Source of the DNA: Microseira wollei NIES-4236 | Lineage (GTDB): Bacteria; Cyanobacteriota; Cyanobacteriia; Cyanobacteriales; Aerosakkonemataceae | DNA length: 64,000 bases | NCBI RefSeq assembly: GCF_020521235.1 | Contig: NZ_BLAY01000025.1 | Location: 1 to 64,000 of the forward strand | Direction: 5' to 3' | In this document: piece by piece, positions 26,964-35,075 of the stretch | Numbering within the stretch: position 1 is the stretch's first letter | Layout: the number at the start of each line of letters is the position of its first letter | The notes under the pieces: generated by a model | What the model saw: the letters and a program-made list of their open reading frames with translations, nothing else | Database searches by the model: none | Told to the model about the DNA's origin: nothing | Program-made: the position numbers and the translations under genes

Positions 26964-29000
26964 ATGAGTAACGCTGACATATCTAAGAATCCAGGGACGA
27001 CTTTAGACTATGGCGGGTTGTTGCATCGGATCGTCAATCGCATCCGCCAATCCCTAGAGTTAAAGGAAATTTTATCGGCAACGGTGGCAGAAACCCGCTC
27101 ATTCTTACAGACAGACCGAGTCAAAGTTTATCGCTTTCATCCGGATGGTAGCGGGCAAGTAATTGCCGAGTCTGTTTATCAGAATCGCCTACCGAGTTTG
27201 TTGGATTTGAACTTTCCCGCAGGCGATATTCCCCCTGGTTCACGGGAAATGTTGATTAAAGCGGGACAGCGCTCGATTGTGGATGTAGCAGCGCAGCAAA
27301 TCACCCTCAGCCGCCTGGAAGATCCAATTACGACGGGAGACTTGACAATTGGAGAAGTTTATCGCCAACCGATTGCTGATATCCTCAAGCGTCCGGTAGA
27401 CCCCTGCCATGTAGAATATTTAACCGCAATGGGGGTGCAGTCTTCTTTGGTGGTGCCAATTCTCTACCAAAACAATCTTTGGGGTTTGCTGGCATCCCAC
27501 CATTCTCAACCGCAAGCTTTTTCAGAGGAAGCACTGGCAGTGGTTCAATTGGTTGCAGATCAATTATCGATCGCGATCGCCCAATCCGAACTGCTCGCTC
27601 AAACCCGCGAACAAGTGCGTCGGGAAGCGATGATTAATCAAATTTCCAGTCTGCTGCACTCGCCGCGCAACATGGAAGAAATCCTGCAACTCGGACTGGA
27701 AAGAATTGTCAGAGCGGTTCAAGGTTCCGGTGGCAGATTATACCTGATGCCAAGGGAAAGCACTGCACCCGTCCTCTATACCTGCGGCGCTCAAACTGCC
27801 ACTATCTTAAACGGCGACCAACCCAGCTTGCTGGAAGAAACTCCTTTCTGGCAACAATTGATGGCAGGGAAAAATCAACCGGGTCAAACAGGGAATCACA
27901 AGGGTCTGCAAGTTATTACCGACCTCTACCAAGAAGAAGAACTTAAATCTGTTACTTGGATTTTCGGACGCACCCGCATTCGGGGATTGCTCGTCATGCC
28001 TCTCCAGTACAGTCAAGAATCTATCGGTTGCCTAACTATTTTCCGCGATGCAATTGATACCGAAATTAACTGGGGGGGTTATTGGGAGAAGGATGAACGG
28101 CAACAGCTACCCCGCAAATCTTTCCAACTCTGGCGAGAGCAAAGAAAGAACCAACCCCCGAAATGGACTCGCGAAGACATCGATTTAGTTCAGTCCCTGG
28201 GAATTCACCTAGCAATGGCGATGATGCAAAATCGCCTTTACCAAGCACAAAAGCACAACTTGGAACTCAATGCCGCTCGCGCTGCGGCAGAAGAAGCGAG
28301 CCGACTGAAATCAAATTTTATCGCCACGACCAGCCACGAATTGCGGACGCCCCTGACTGCTGTGCTAAACTTTCTGCAACTGCTAAAGGAAGGTTACTAC
28401 GATAACGAGGAGCAGTTAAAAAAATACATTCAACTTGCCCATCAATCGGCTAACAATTTAGTCAATATCATCAACGATGTCTTAGACATTGCCAAAATAG
28501 AAGCAGGTCGCATGACGGTTGATTTAGAACCAGTCAGTCTGATGCCGTTGTTGGAAGAGCAGCGAAACCTATTCGGTTTGGAAAGCCAGCGTCGGGGAAT
28601 TAAACTGGTTATTGAGTGTGAATGCGACCGCGTCTTAGCTGACAAAGATAAACTCAGACAGGTTCTCATCAACCTACTTTCTAACGCCTTTAAGTTTACC
28701 CAAACAGGTGAAGTTCGAGTCAGCTCGCTCAAACGAGCAAGGGAAGCGATAGTTGAAATTTCAGTAACCGATACCGGCATCGGCATTACTACCAGCGAAC
28801 CAGAATCTTTATTTGAGCCTTTTGTTCAAGAAGATAGCTCAATCAAACGACATTACGGCGGCACAGGTCTGGGTCTAGCTATTTGTAAACGCTTAGTTGA
28901 ACTGATGGGAGGTCAGATTTATCTCAAAAGTCCTGGCAAAAACGAGGGAACGACGGTAACATTCACGCTACCTGATGTGGAAGGCGAACTAACTGCCTAA
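26964..29000 (+). CDS. GAF-GAF hybrid sensor histidine kinase with candidate bilin-binding Cys-His
   Basis: About 678 residues from the ATG at 26964 (a TTG at 26946 is also open). GAF 1 (residues about 30-210) is of the phytochrome/cyanobacteriochrome type: VKVYRFHPDGSGQVIAESV, FPAGDIPPGSREML (a DIP motif), and PCHVEYLTAMGVQSSLVVPI then LWGLLASHHS. Cys148-His149 lies exactly where bilin-binding GAF domains attach the chromophore. GAF 2 covers about 225-415. A HisKA domain has the phospho-acceptor His458 in SHELRTPLTAVLNFL, followed by HATPase motifs NLLSNAFKFT (N), VTDTGIGI (G1) and GGTGLGLAICKRLVELMGG (G2). A response regulator follows 13 nt downstream. A light- or redox-sensing two-component pair is likely. 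Confidence 0.9.
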   Translation: MSNADISKNPGTTLDYGGLLHRIVNRIRQSLELKEILSATVAETRSFLQTDRVKVYRFHPDGSGQVIAESVYQNRLPSLLDLNFPAGDIPPGSREMLIKAGQRSIVDVAAQQITLSRLEDPITTGDLTIGEVYRQPIADILKRPVDPCHVEYLTAMGVQSSLVVPILYQNNLWGLLASHHSQPQAFSEEALAVVQLVADQLSIAIAQSELLAQTREQVRREAMINQISSLLHSPRNMEEILQLGLERIVRAVQGSGGRLYLMPRESTAPVLYTCGAQTATILNGDQPSLLEETPFWQQLMAGKNQPGQTGNHKGLQVITDLYQEEELKSVTWIFGRTRIRGLLVMPLQYSQESIGCLTIFRDAIDTEINWGGYWEKDERQQLPRKSFQLWREQRKNQPPKWTREDIDLVQSLGIHLAMAMMQNRLYQAQKHNLELNAARAAAEEASRLKSNFIATTSHELRTPLTAVLNFLQLLKEGYYDNEEQLKKYIQLAHQSANNLVNIINDVLDIAKIEAGRMTVDLEPVSLMPLLEEQRNLFGLESQRRGIKLVIECECDRVLADKDKLRQVLINLLSNAFKFTQTGEVRVSSLKRAREAIVEISVTDTGIGITTSEPESLFEPFVQEDSSIKRHYGGTGLGLAICKRLVELMGGQIYLKSPGKNEGTTVTFTLPDVEGELTA

Positions 29001-29013
29001 AAAGAGGTGGAAT

Positions 29014-29409
29014 TTGAACATTCTGCTGGTGGAAGACGATATTATCCTAGCCGAGTCTACAGCTTGCTTGATTCAACGGATTGGCGGTCATCAAGTCTAT
29101 ATTACAGATGAGCCAACTGAAGTTTTTCGGTATTGCCAATCTGGAACAATAGACGTAGTGATGATGGATGTTAATTTGCCAGGAGCCGCGTGGCAAGGTG
29201 AATTTGTTAGCGGAACAGAGCTATCGCAATTGCTTAAAAATCAACCGGAAACAGCAGATATTCCGATTGTTTTAGTCACAGCCTACGCCCTGGCAAACGA
29301 ACAGCAAAAACTCCTGGAAATATCCAAAGCAGATGGATTATATGCCAAGCCGATTACTGACTTTAAAGCCTTTTTAGCAATGTTGGTTAAGTTGGGTACT
29401 AAGAGCTAA
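29014..29409 (+). CDS. Single-domain response regulator (CheY-like receiver)
   Basis: The 131-residue receiver has the acidic pair Glu7-Asp8-Asp9 (LLVEDDI), phospho-acceptor Asp52 (VVMMDVNLPG), Thr89 (VLVTAYAL) and Lys112 (YAKPI). No output domain follows, so it would act by protein contact. The start is a TTG at 29014 preceded by GAGGTGG at the right distance for ribosome binding, which decides the start. It lies 13 nt after the GAF histidine kinase and is almost surely its partner. Confidence 0.9.
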   Translation: MNILLVEDDIILAESTACLIQRIGGHQVYITDEPTEVFRYCQSGTIDVVMMDVNLPGAAWQGEFVSGTELSQLLKNQPETADIPIVLVTAYALANEQQKLLEISKADGLYAKPITDFKAFLAMLVKLGTKS

Positions 29410-29520
29410 TTGCTAATTGCTAATTGCTAATTGCTAATTGGTAATTGCTAATTGCTAATATAGCATTTTTCCCGCTCGCTCCATTAGCCGAGCTTTTGAG
29501 ATAACTAGCACCTTAAGTTA
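29406..29520. repeat. TAATTGC tandem array followed by a MITE right end
   Basis: GCTAATTGCTAATTGCTAAT continues to 29460. From 29481 to 29520 CCATTAGCCGAGCTTTTGAG and ATAACTAGCACCTTAAGTTA closely match the right end of the MITE at 24355-24592. No left end is visible, so this is a truncated copy. A separate run of AATTAGCAATTAACA-type repeats lies at 29597-29638 beside the cyclase gene's 3' end. Confidence 0.7.
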
Positions 29521-29683
29521 ATTATTATTATTTATTCACTGGGTGCAATCTTCTCTACTTCCCACGGTCGTTCGCAGAGAAGACTGGCAGATCTATCAAT
29601 TAACAATTAGCAATTAACAATTAGCAATTAGCAATTATAGAATCCCGATAACTCATGGGAAACCGGGATTCAGTAGCCATTCT

Positions 29684-32284
29684 TTACTTCTCGGTCAAAG
29701 AGTAAACGCCATCCCAATCATCGGGTGGGGGATTTTTGAGATACTGCTGACAGCGTTCTAGATACAAAGATGCGGCTTTGTCTTGAGCAATATCTTCCAG
29801 AATCGTGCCAAACTCGCCCATCGCGCGGGTAAACTTGCGATTCAGGTAATACTCGCGTCCTCGATGGTAAAGTTCAATAATCTGTTGCTTCTTTTCCTCC
29901 AAAGGTTCGGATTGCAACCCCACGAGTTCGTAGATTTTCACGGGTTGGGTTTTGCCTTTGACGCGAATTTGGTCGAGTTCTCTGTACCAAATTCTCTCCG
30001 CGCAGGGGTGGAAAGTACTTTCGCTAATTACAATATCGCAGCCGTATTGTTTGCTAGCACCTTCCAAGCGAGATCCAAGGTTAACGCCGTCGCCAATCGC
30101 GGTGAATTCCATGCGTTTGCTGGAGCCAATATTACCGCTGATCACGATATCGGAGTTAATGCCAATACCGATCTTTATTTCTTGCTTTTTGGCTTCTCGA
30201 CGGCGCTGGTTAAATTCTGCCAGTCGATGGCGCATTTCGATGGCAGTTTGTACCGCGCACCAGGCATGATCTTCCAAGGGTAATGGCGAACCAAACACTG
30301 CCATGATGGCGTCGCCGATGTATTTATCGAGAGTCCCTTTGTGCTTGAATACAGCATCGACCATCGATTCAAAATATTCGTTGAGCATTTGCACCACTTC
30401 TTCGGCTTGCATACTTTCGGTTAAGGTGGTGTAGCTGCGAATATCTGAGAATAAAACCGTTACTTCTTTGCGATCGCCTCCCAGTTTAGCATCGCCGCTA
30501 GAGAGCAACTGTTCTGCCAATTCCTGGGTCATGTAGCGGTACATCGTACTCTTGAGGCGTTTTTCGTCGCTGATGTCATCCATCACCACCAAGGCGCCAC
30601 TCACCTTACAGGGGTCGGTGACATCCGCCATCGTGTTGATCGACAAGTTAATGCTATGTTCTTCCACTCCGGTAGAAATTAAAGTGCGATCTGGGTAATA
30701 CTGCTGGCGTGCTCTTTCTTCCTCTGCTGCTAAAGCGCTGCCGAACCATTTGTCAAAGTCACCTTCTTTGATTTTGATGATTTCCCGCACCGACTTACCT
30801 TCGATGCGATCGCATTCGGCAATTCCCAGCAATTTTTTGGCACTTTCGTTGGCGGCGATTATATTGCCAGCTTTATCGGTGGAAATTACCCCATTAGTCA
30901 AGCTGCGAAGAATATCGCGCTGCATTTGTTCTTGTTGCTTGACTCTTTCAAACAACTTGGCATTTTGCAGCGCTACCCCTGCTTGAATATTAAAAGCTTC
31001 CATGAAAGCTTCATCGGTTTGATTAAAACTCGCCCGCCAACATTCTGGTGCATTAGGCCAATCATTCGGGTCATAATTCGGATGGTCGCCTTGCTTTTTC
31101 TTATTCACCAATTGCGTCACGCCTATTAACGTACCATCTGAATTAAAAACCGGCATACAAAGCAAGCTGCAAGTGCGATATCCCGTCGATTTATCGAATT
31201 TTTTAGAATTAGCCGAATCTGGATGAAGGTACAGGTCAAATCCAATATTGAGCGTCTGACTTGTTTGGGCGACTTTGCCTGCAAAACCGACGCCGACGGG
31301 AACGCGCATTTCTTTTAACGAGCCATCTGCTTGGGGAATTTTCGTCCACAAATCGTTGCGTTCTTCATCTAACAACCACAGCGTACTGCGGTCTGCATTC
31401 ATCAGTTTTTTGGCTTCATCCATCACCCGTTTGAGGGTTTCTTCTAAGTCCAAACCGCACTTACTGAGCGACTCGGTTGCATTAATTAGTGCGTCTGCTG
31501 CTCGTTGCCTTTGCGTCGCCATGTAAAAGGCGCGGGAACTTTCTAAAATCAGGCGAATCGAAGGAGCAAATTCTTCAAAAACTCTTTGGTCTTCTTCGGT
31601 AAAACCTGCCAGGTCGATCCTTTCTGCTAAGGGCGATGCCGGATCGTCGTTGGGGAATTTTAACTTATTGAGTAATTGAACGACTGCGACTAAATCTCCC
31701 TCTTGGTTTAACAACGGCAACACCAGCATCGTGTAGGTGCGGTAGCCGGTTTCTTGGTCTTTTTTCTGAGCAAAAGTCGAGCGCGGGTCATCGTAGAAAT
31801 CGTAGGGAATATTGACGACTTTTTTGTAAGTTGCTACCTCCCCTGCAATGCCTTTGTCTGCGGGAATTCTCAGTTCTAACGGTTGACCGTCTTCCCCTTC
31901 TGCTACAATTGACCAAAGTTGATTTTTTTCTTCATCCAATATGAAGATTGTCGAGCGGTCTGCACCTAGTAATTCCCTTGTTTTTAGGGTAATGGCGCTT
32001 AACATTTCGTGGAGGATGTTATCAAACCCTGATGGTCCTAGCAGCATCGACAGGGTTTGATTGACCACCTGGAGCCTTTGTTCAACGTCGGTGACTACCC
32101 TTTTGAAACTATCTTGGGTTAAGGGAGCCAGAAACGCGGAGAACGTCCCTTTCGGCGTTGTTACTAATGCTCCGCCTGCGTTAGAACTTTGATGCAGGAG
32201 GCGATCTTTGGTTTCTTTTGGGGTATCATCAATTACCGTGGCAGTCGTTGCTACAGTGGTTCGATGCGAGGATGAAGCAGTCAT
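29684..32284 (-). CDS. cyaB: GAF-GAF-PAS class III adenylate cyclase (CyaB type)
   Basis: The enzyme makes cAMP and is feedback-activated by cAMP bound to its GAF domains in the known Anabaena relatives CyaB1 and CyaB2. The 866-residue protein matches them in length and order: GAF-A (about 85-250, with LLGADRSTIFILDEEKNQLW and VVQLLNKLKFPNDD), GAF-B (about 265-445, with MNADRSTLWLLDEERNDLW and VTQLVNKKKQGDH), PAS (about 455-570, GVISTDKAGNIIAANESAKK), catalytic domain (about 600-790, VTVLFSDIRSYTTLTESMQA and DKYIGDAIMAVFG with the two metal Asp, FTAIGDGVNLGSRLEG) and a TPR-like tail. The NKxxQG-type motifs in GAF-B are where cyclic nucleotides bind. The ATG at 32284 fits the relatives. Confidence 0.93.
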   Translation of the reverse strand: MTASSSHRTTVATTATVIDDTPKETKDRLLHQSSNAGGALVTTPKGTFSAFLAPLTQDSFKRVVTDVEQRLQVVNQTLSMLLGPSGFDNILHEMLSAITLKTRELLGADRSTIFILDEEKNQLWSIVAEGEDGQPLELRIPADKGIAGEVATYKKVVNIPYDFYDDPRSTFAQKKDQETGYRTYTMLVLPLLNQEGDLVAVVQLLNKLKFPNDDPASPLAERIDLAGFTEEDQRVFEEFAPSIRLILESSRAFYMATQRQRAADALINATESLSKCGLDLEETLKRVMDEAKKLMNADRSTLWLLDEERNDLWTKIPQADGSLKEMRVPVGVGFAGKVAQTSQTLNIGFDLYLHPDSANSKKFDKSTGYRTCSLLCMPVFNSDGTLIGVTQLVNKKKQGDHPNYDPNDWPNAPECWRASFNQTDEAFMEAFNIQAGVALQNAKLFERVKQQEQMQRDILRSLTNGVISTDKAGNIIAANESAKKLLGIAECDRIEGKSVREIIKIKEGDFDKWFGSALAAEEERARQQYYPDRTLISTGVEEHSINLSINTMADVTDPCKVSGALVVMDDISDEKRLKSTMYRYMTQELAEQLLSSGDAKLGGDRKEVTVLFSDIRSYTTLTESMQAEEVVQMLNEYFESMVDAVFKHKGTLDKYIGDAIMAVFGSPLPLEDHAWCAVQTAIEMRHRLAEFNQRRREAKKQEIKIGIGINSDIVISGNIGSSKRMEFTAIGDGVNLGSRLEGASKQYGCDIVISESTFHPCAERIWYRELDQIRVKGKTQPVKIYELVGLQSEPLEEKKQQIIELYHRGREYYLNRKFTRAMGEFGTILEDIAQDKAASLYLERCQQYLKNPPPDDWDGVYSLTEK

Positions 32285-32577
32285 AGCTGTTGCCGTTACA
32301 CAATAATTTTGGCTATTTGGAAAAAGACAAAAAGTTTAATTTACCGATTGAGCGAACTCGGTGGGCAAATTCATGACGACTCCTGTGCTTACTCTGTTAG
32401 TTATGGTTGAGCATGGGAAAAATGCTGTAGCAGAAACTACGAAATGCCTTAATTTAATATTCTGGCATTTTAAGCTGAAAGTTATGTAATTATGCCTACC
32501 AATTTTTAAAGTTGTCCGCAGTAGGCGATCGCAAAAGGTTGGAAAAAACACTTTAAAACTCCATTAGGGTAAAATTA

Positions 32578-34368
32578 TTAACTATTGTTTAAATTTTTAC
32601 CATTGGTTGCTTCAGTTTGAAAGGGTTGACGCCGGGAAGCTGCTTGTGTCAAAAGCGACTGGGCCCAGGCGATCGCTTCGGCGGCATACTGTCCCCCAGC
32701 GAGTTGTGCCAATTCCTGACGGCGTGTCAGAATATCCTCTAAGGCAGACACGCGGACAACGGTGCGAACCGATGGGTCAGGGATTGGTTGTTCGGTGTCA
32801 GTTGCAACTAACTCGGTGGCGATCGCTTGTTTATCGACGCGGAAATGACAGTCAGCCATAGCAGCAATCAATGGTTGGTGAGTGACGCATAGAACTTGAT
32901 GGTGGTAACTGAGTTGGTGGAGTTTTTCAGCGATGGCGGCGGCGACTCGACCGGAAACCCCGACATCGATCTCATCAAAGATTAGCGTTCCCACCTCGTC
33001 TACGTGAGAGAAACACGACTTAATCGCGAGTAAAAATCTACTCATTTCACCCCCCGATGCGGTTTCCGTTAATGGTTTTAACGGTTCACCTGGATTGGGG
33101 GTAAATAAAAATGTTATGCGATCCCCACCAGAAGCACTAGGTGCGATGGGAGCAATATCGACTTTAAACTGAACTTTTTCCATCGCCAAAGGCTTGAGAG
33201 CTTCCACCAAACGAGCTTCTAATTGAGCCGCAGCAGCTTTTCTTAACTGCGTTAACTTTTCGCAAACTTGTAACAAAACTTGATGTCGTTCAGTGTAAAT
33301 CTGCTCTAGAACTTCGATCGACTGCTCGTTATCTTGGAGTTCTGCCAATTCCGCTTGGATGCGCTGAATGTAGGCGATCGCATCCGATAGAGTCGGGCCA
33401 TATTTACGACAAATCTGCTTTAATTCCTGGACGCGCTGCTCTACGGTTTCCAAGCGCTCTTGATCTGCCTCTAAACTCTCTCCGTAAGCGTTTATCTGCC
33501 GTCCTGCTTCCTCTATCTGAGCCAAAGCCGTACTTACCATATCCAGGAGCGGTTGCAGGCTAGCGTCGTAGGCTACCATGTCGCTTAAGAGCGCTTCCCC
33601 ATGACCTAAAAGGTCGGCGGCGGCGTCGGCGTCCCCATCGTTTTGATAAAGCGTCTGATAAACTTTATAGCTTTGCTGTTGCAGTTCCACCACGTGGGAG
33701 AGGCGAGAGCGTTCTTGTTGAAGCATCTCTAACTCATCGGGATCGGTCAAACAGGCCCCGCTCAGTTCCCGCACTTGAAATTCGAGTAAATCGATTTGTT
33801 GCAGCCGCTGGCGTTCCCCGATGCGCCGCTGTTCCAGGGTAGAAAGCGCCTGTTGACAAGCTTGATAAGCCGCGAATACTTGCCGCCGCTGTAAGAGCAA
33901 CTCCTCCCCGCCAAAGTTGTCGAGCCAGTCGCGCTGAGTTGCAGGCTGTCCCAACAAGACAGATTGACCTTGGGCGGTAATTTCCACCAAGCGATCTCGC
34001 AGCCGTTCCACGATTTGTCTGGTCACCAAAACCCCATTGATCCGCGAGCGACTGCGGAGCGTGCCTTGACGCACCGCCAATTCCCGACAACAGACTAATT
34101 CACTTTCATCAATTAAGTCAATTTCACAGCAAGCCAGCCAAGCCGCCAATTCCGGTGAAAGCCGAAAAGTTGCTTCCACTACAGCCCGTGGGGAACCCGC
34201 GCGAATCAATCTACTGCTAACTTTGCCTCCCAAAGCAGCATCGATCGCATCGAGAATAATAGACTTGCCCGCGCCCGTTTCGCCAGTTAAAACATTTAGA
34301 CCCAATCCAAATGTCAACTCTAGGTGGTCGATCAGGGCAAAGTTTTCGATCCGCAGTCCGAGTAACAT
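32578..34368 (-). CDS. recN: DNA repair protein RecN
   Basis: RecN is an SMC-like ATPase that acts early in double-strand break repair. The 596-residue product has Walker A GETGAGKSIILDAID (residues about 30-44), a coiled-coil middle (RIGERQRLQQIDLLEFQVRE; LEADQERLETVEQRVQELKQ), the signature TETASGGEMSRFLLAIKSCF and Walker B TLIFDEIDVGVSGRVA, followed by VLCVTHQPLIAAMADCHFRV. Length and arrangement are standard. It is monocistronic; its upstream side holds the structured RNA element described separately. Confidence 0.95.
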   Translation of the reverse strand: MLLGLRIENFALIDHLELTFGLGLNVLTGETGAGKSIILDAIDAALGGKVSSRLIRAGSPRAVVEATFRLSPELAAWLACCEIDLIDESELVCCRELAVRQGTLRSRSRINGVLVTRQIVERLRDRLVEITAQGQSVLLGQPATQRDWLDNFGGEELLLQRRQVFAAYQACQQALSTLEQRRIGERQRLQQIDLLEFQVRELSGACLTDPDELEMLQQERSRLSHVVELQQQSYKVYQTLYQNDGDADAAADLLGHGEALLSDMVAYDASLQPLLDMVSTALAQIEEAGRQINAYGESLEADQERLETVEQRVQELKQICRKYGPTLSDAIAYIQRIQAELAELQDNEQSIEVLEQIYTERHQVLLQVCEKLTQLRKAAAAQLEARLVEALKPLAMEKVQFKVDIAPIAPSASGGDRITFLFTPNPGEPLKPLTETASGGEMSRFLLAIKSCFSHVDEVGTLIFDEIDVGVSGRVAAAIAEKLHQLSYHHQVLCVTHQPLIAAMADCHFRVDKQAIATELVATDTEQPIPDPSVRTVVRVSALEDILTRRQELAQLAGGQYAAEAIAWAQSLLTQAASRRQPFQTEATNGKNLNNS

Positions 34369-34612
34369 GGAGTCAAATTCGCCTTGAGGAAAGATGCATT
34401 ACCCTGCGATCCCAGTCGCAACTGGTAAGGGTTACAAATCATAGCCCATCAACGGGCTTCCCTGGCGCCGGTCAAGGGGGGCTACCACCCTAAGTTTAGT
34501 GTGTGTTTACCCGTTCGCCACCTACTCAAGCCAGAATGCGCTCTGTTACGGTGCAGTCGTTCAATTCATCATTGTTACAATTATTAACATAGTCACCCCG
34601 ACTCAGTTTTAC
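34369..34612. other. Upstream flank of structured RNA copy 1
   Basis: About 240 nt between recN and the structured element, G/C-rich with short inverted pairs (for example GCCCATCAACGGGC at 34444-34457). If the element is an omega-RNA, the roughly 16-20 nt just before 34613 would be its guide. No open frame of note. Confidence 0.4.
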
Positions 34613-35058
34613 CGTCAGCAACCCGCTCTCCCATAGGCGGGGCATCATGGCTCAAATCTTTGGGTAAGGGAAGGTGCTGACCAGCCATAGTCCCATTAAC
34701 GGGGAAACGAAGTTATCGGTAAGCGTTTAAATTCCTATCAGGGGATGCTGCCGCCAGTTCCCTGACGGCAGTCGCTCATGGGGGTTTCCCCCTCTGGCGG
34801 CGCTGCCTCCTCTAGAACCTGATAGTTAAACAGTTTTACTCGGGGCAAGACAGTGCTATCAGGATAGTACCGACCGATAACCTTGGCGAAAGCGTTGCGG
34901 AACGCGCTAGGGTTCGGCTAACTTCACCCCAGAAATGGGTGTTTTGGGGACAACCATCCCCACAGAGGGGCAACCATACCCCTCTAACCCGAAAGGGGCG
35001 GCATTTAAAAATGCCCTGTCACGTTCATCCACCACTTAAAAGATGGTGGTTTCCACGT
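34613..35058 (+). ncRNA. Structured RNA element copy 1, HEARO/omega-RNA-like, no ORF
   Basis: This 446-nt region is homologous to 51665-52056. Shared blocks are CGTCAGCAACCCGCTCT at the 5' end, GGGGAAACGAAGTTATCGG, TAGTTAAACAGTTTTACTCG, GGATAGTACCGACCGATAAC and TTGGCGAAAGCGTTGCGGAA. GTTATCGGT (34712-34720) can pair with ACCGATAAC (34873-34881); GTGCTATC pairs with GATAGTAC just before it. GCGTTGCGGAACGC is a tetraloop hairpin. Near the 3' end are GGCATTTAAAAATGCC and the stem CCACCA/TGGTGG (35029-35034, 35044-35049), followed by TTTCC. Copy 2 keeps these helices with different bases. It is followed by GTGA at 35063. HEARO elements (guide RNAs of IscB) are reported to insert before ATGA or GTGA, which is my reason for the name; the family match is from memory, not a search. 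It ends about 20 nt before the ABC1-kinase ATG. Confidence 0.65.
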
Positions 35059-35075
35059 TAGAGTGAGGTTTTACC

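Noticed and set aside
29406..29460. Possible CRISPR or origin iterons in the TAATTGC array
   Set aside because: Heptamer tandem repeats of this type occur at many intergenic sites; no DnaA boxes or replication gene nearby.
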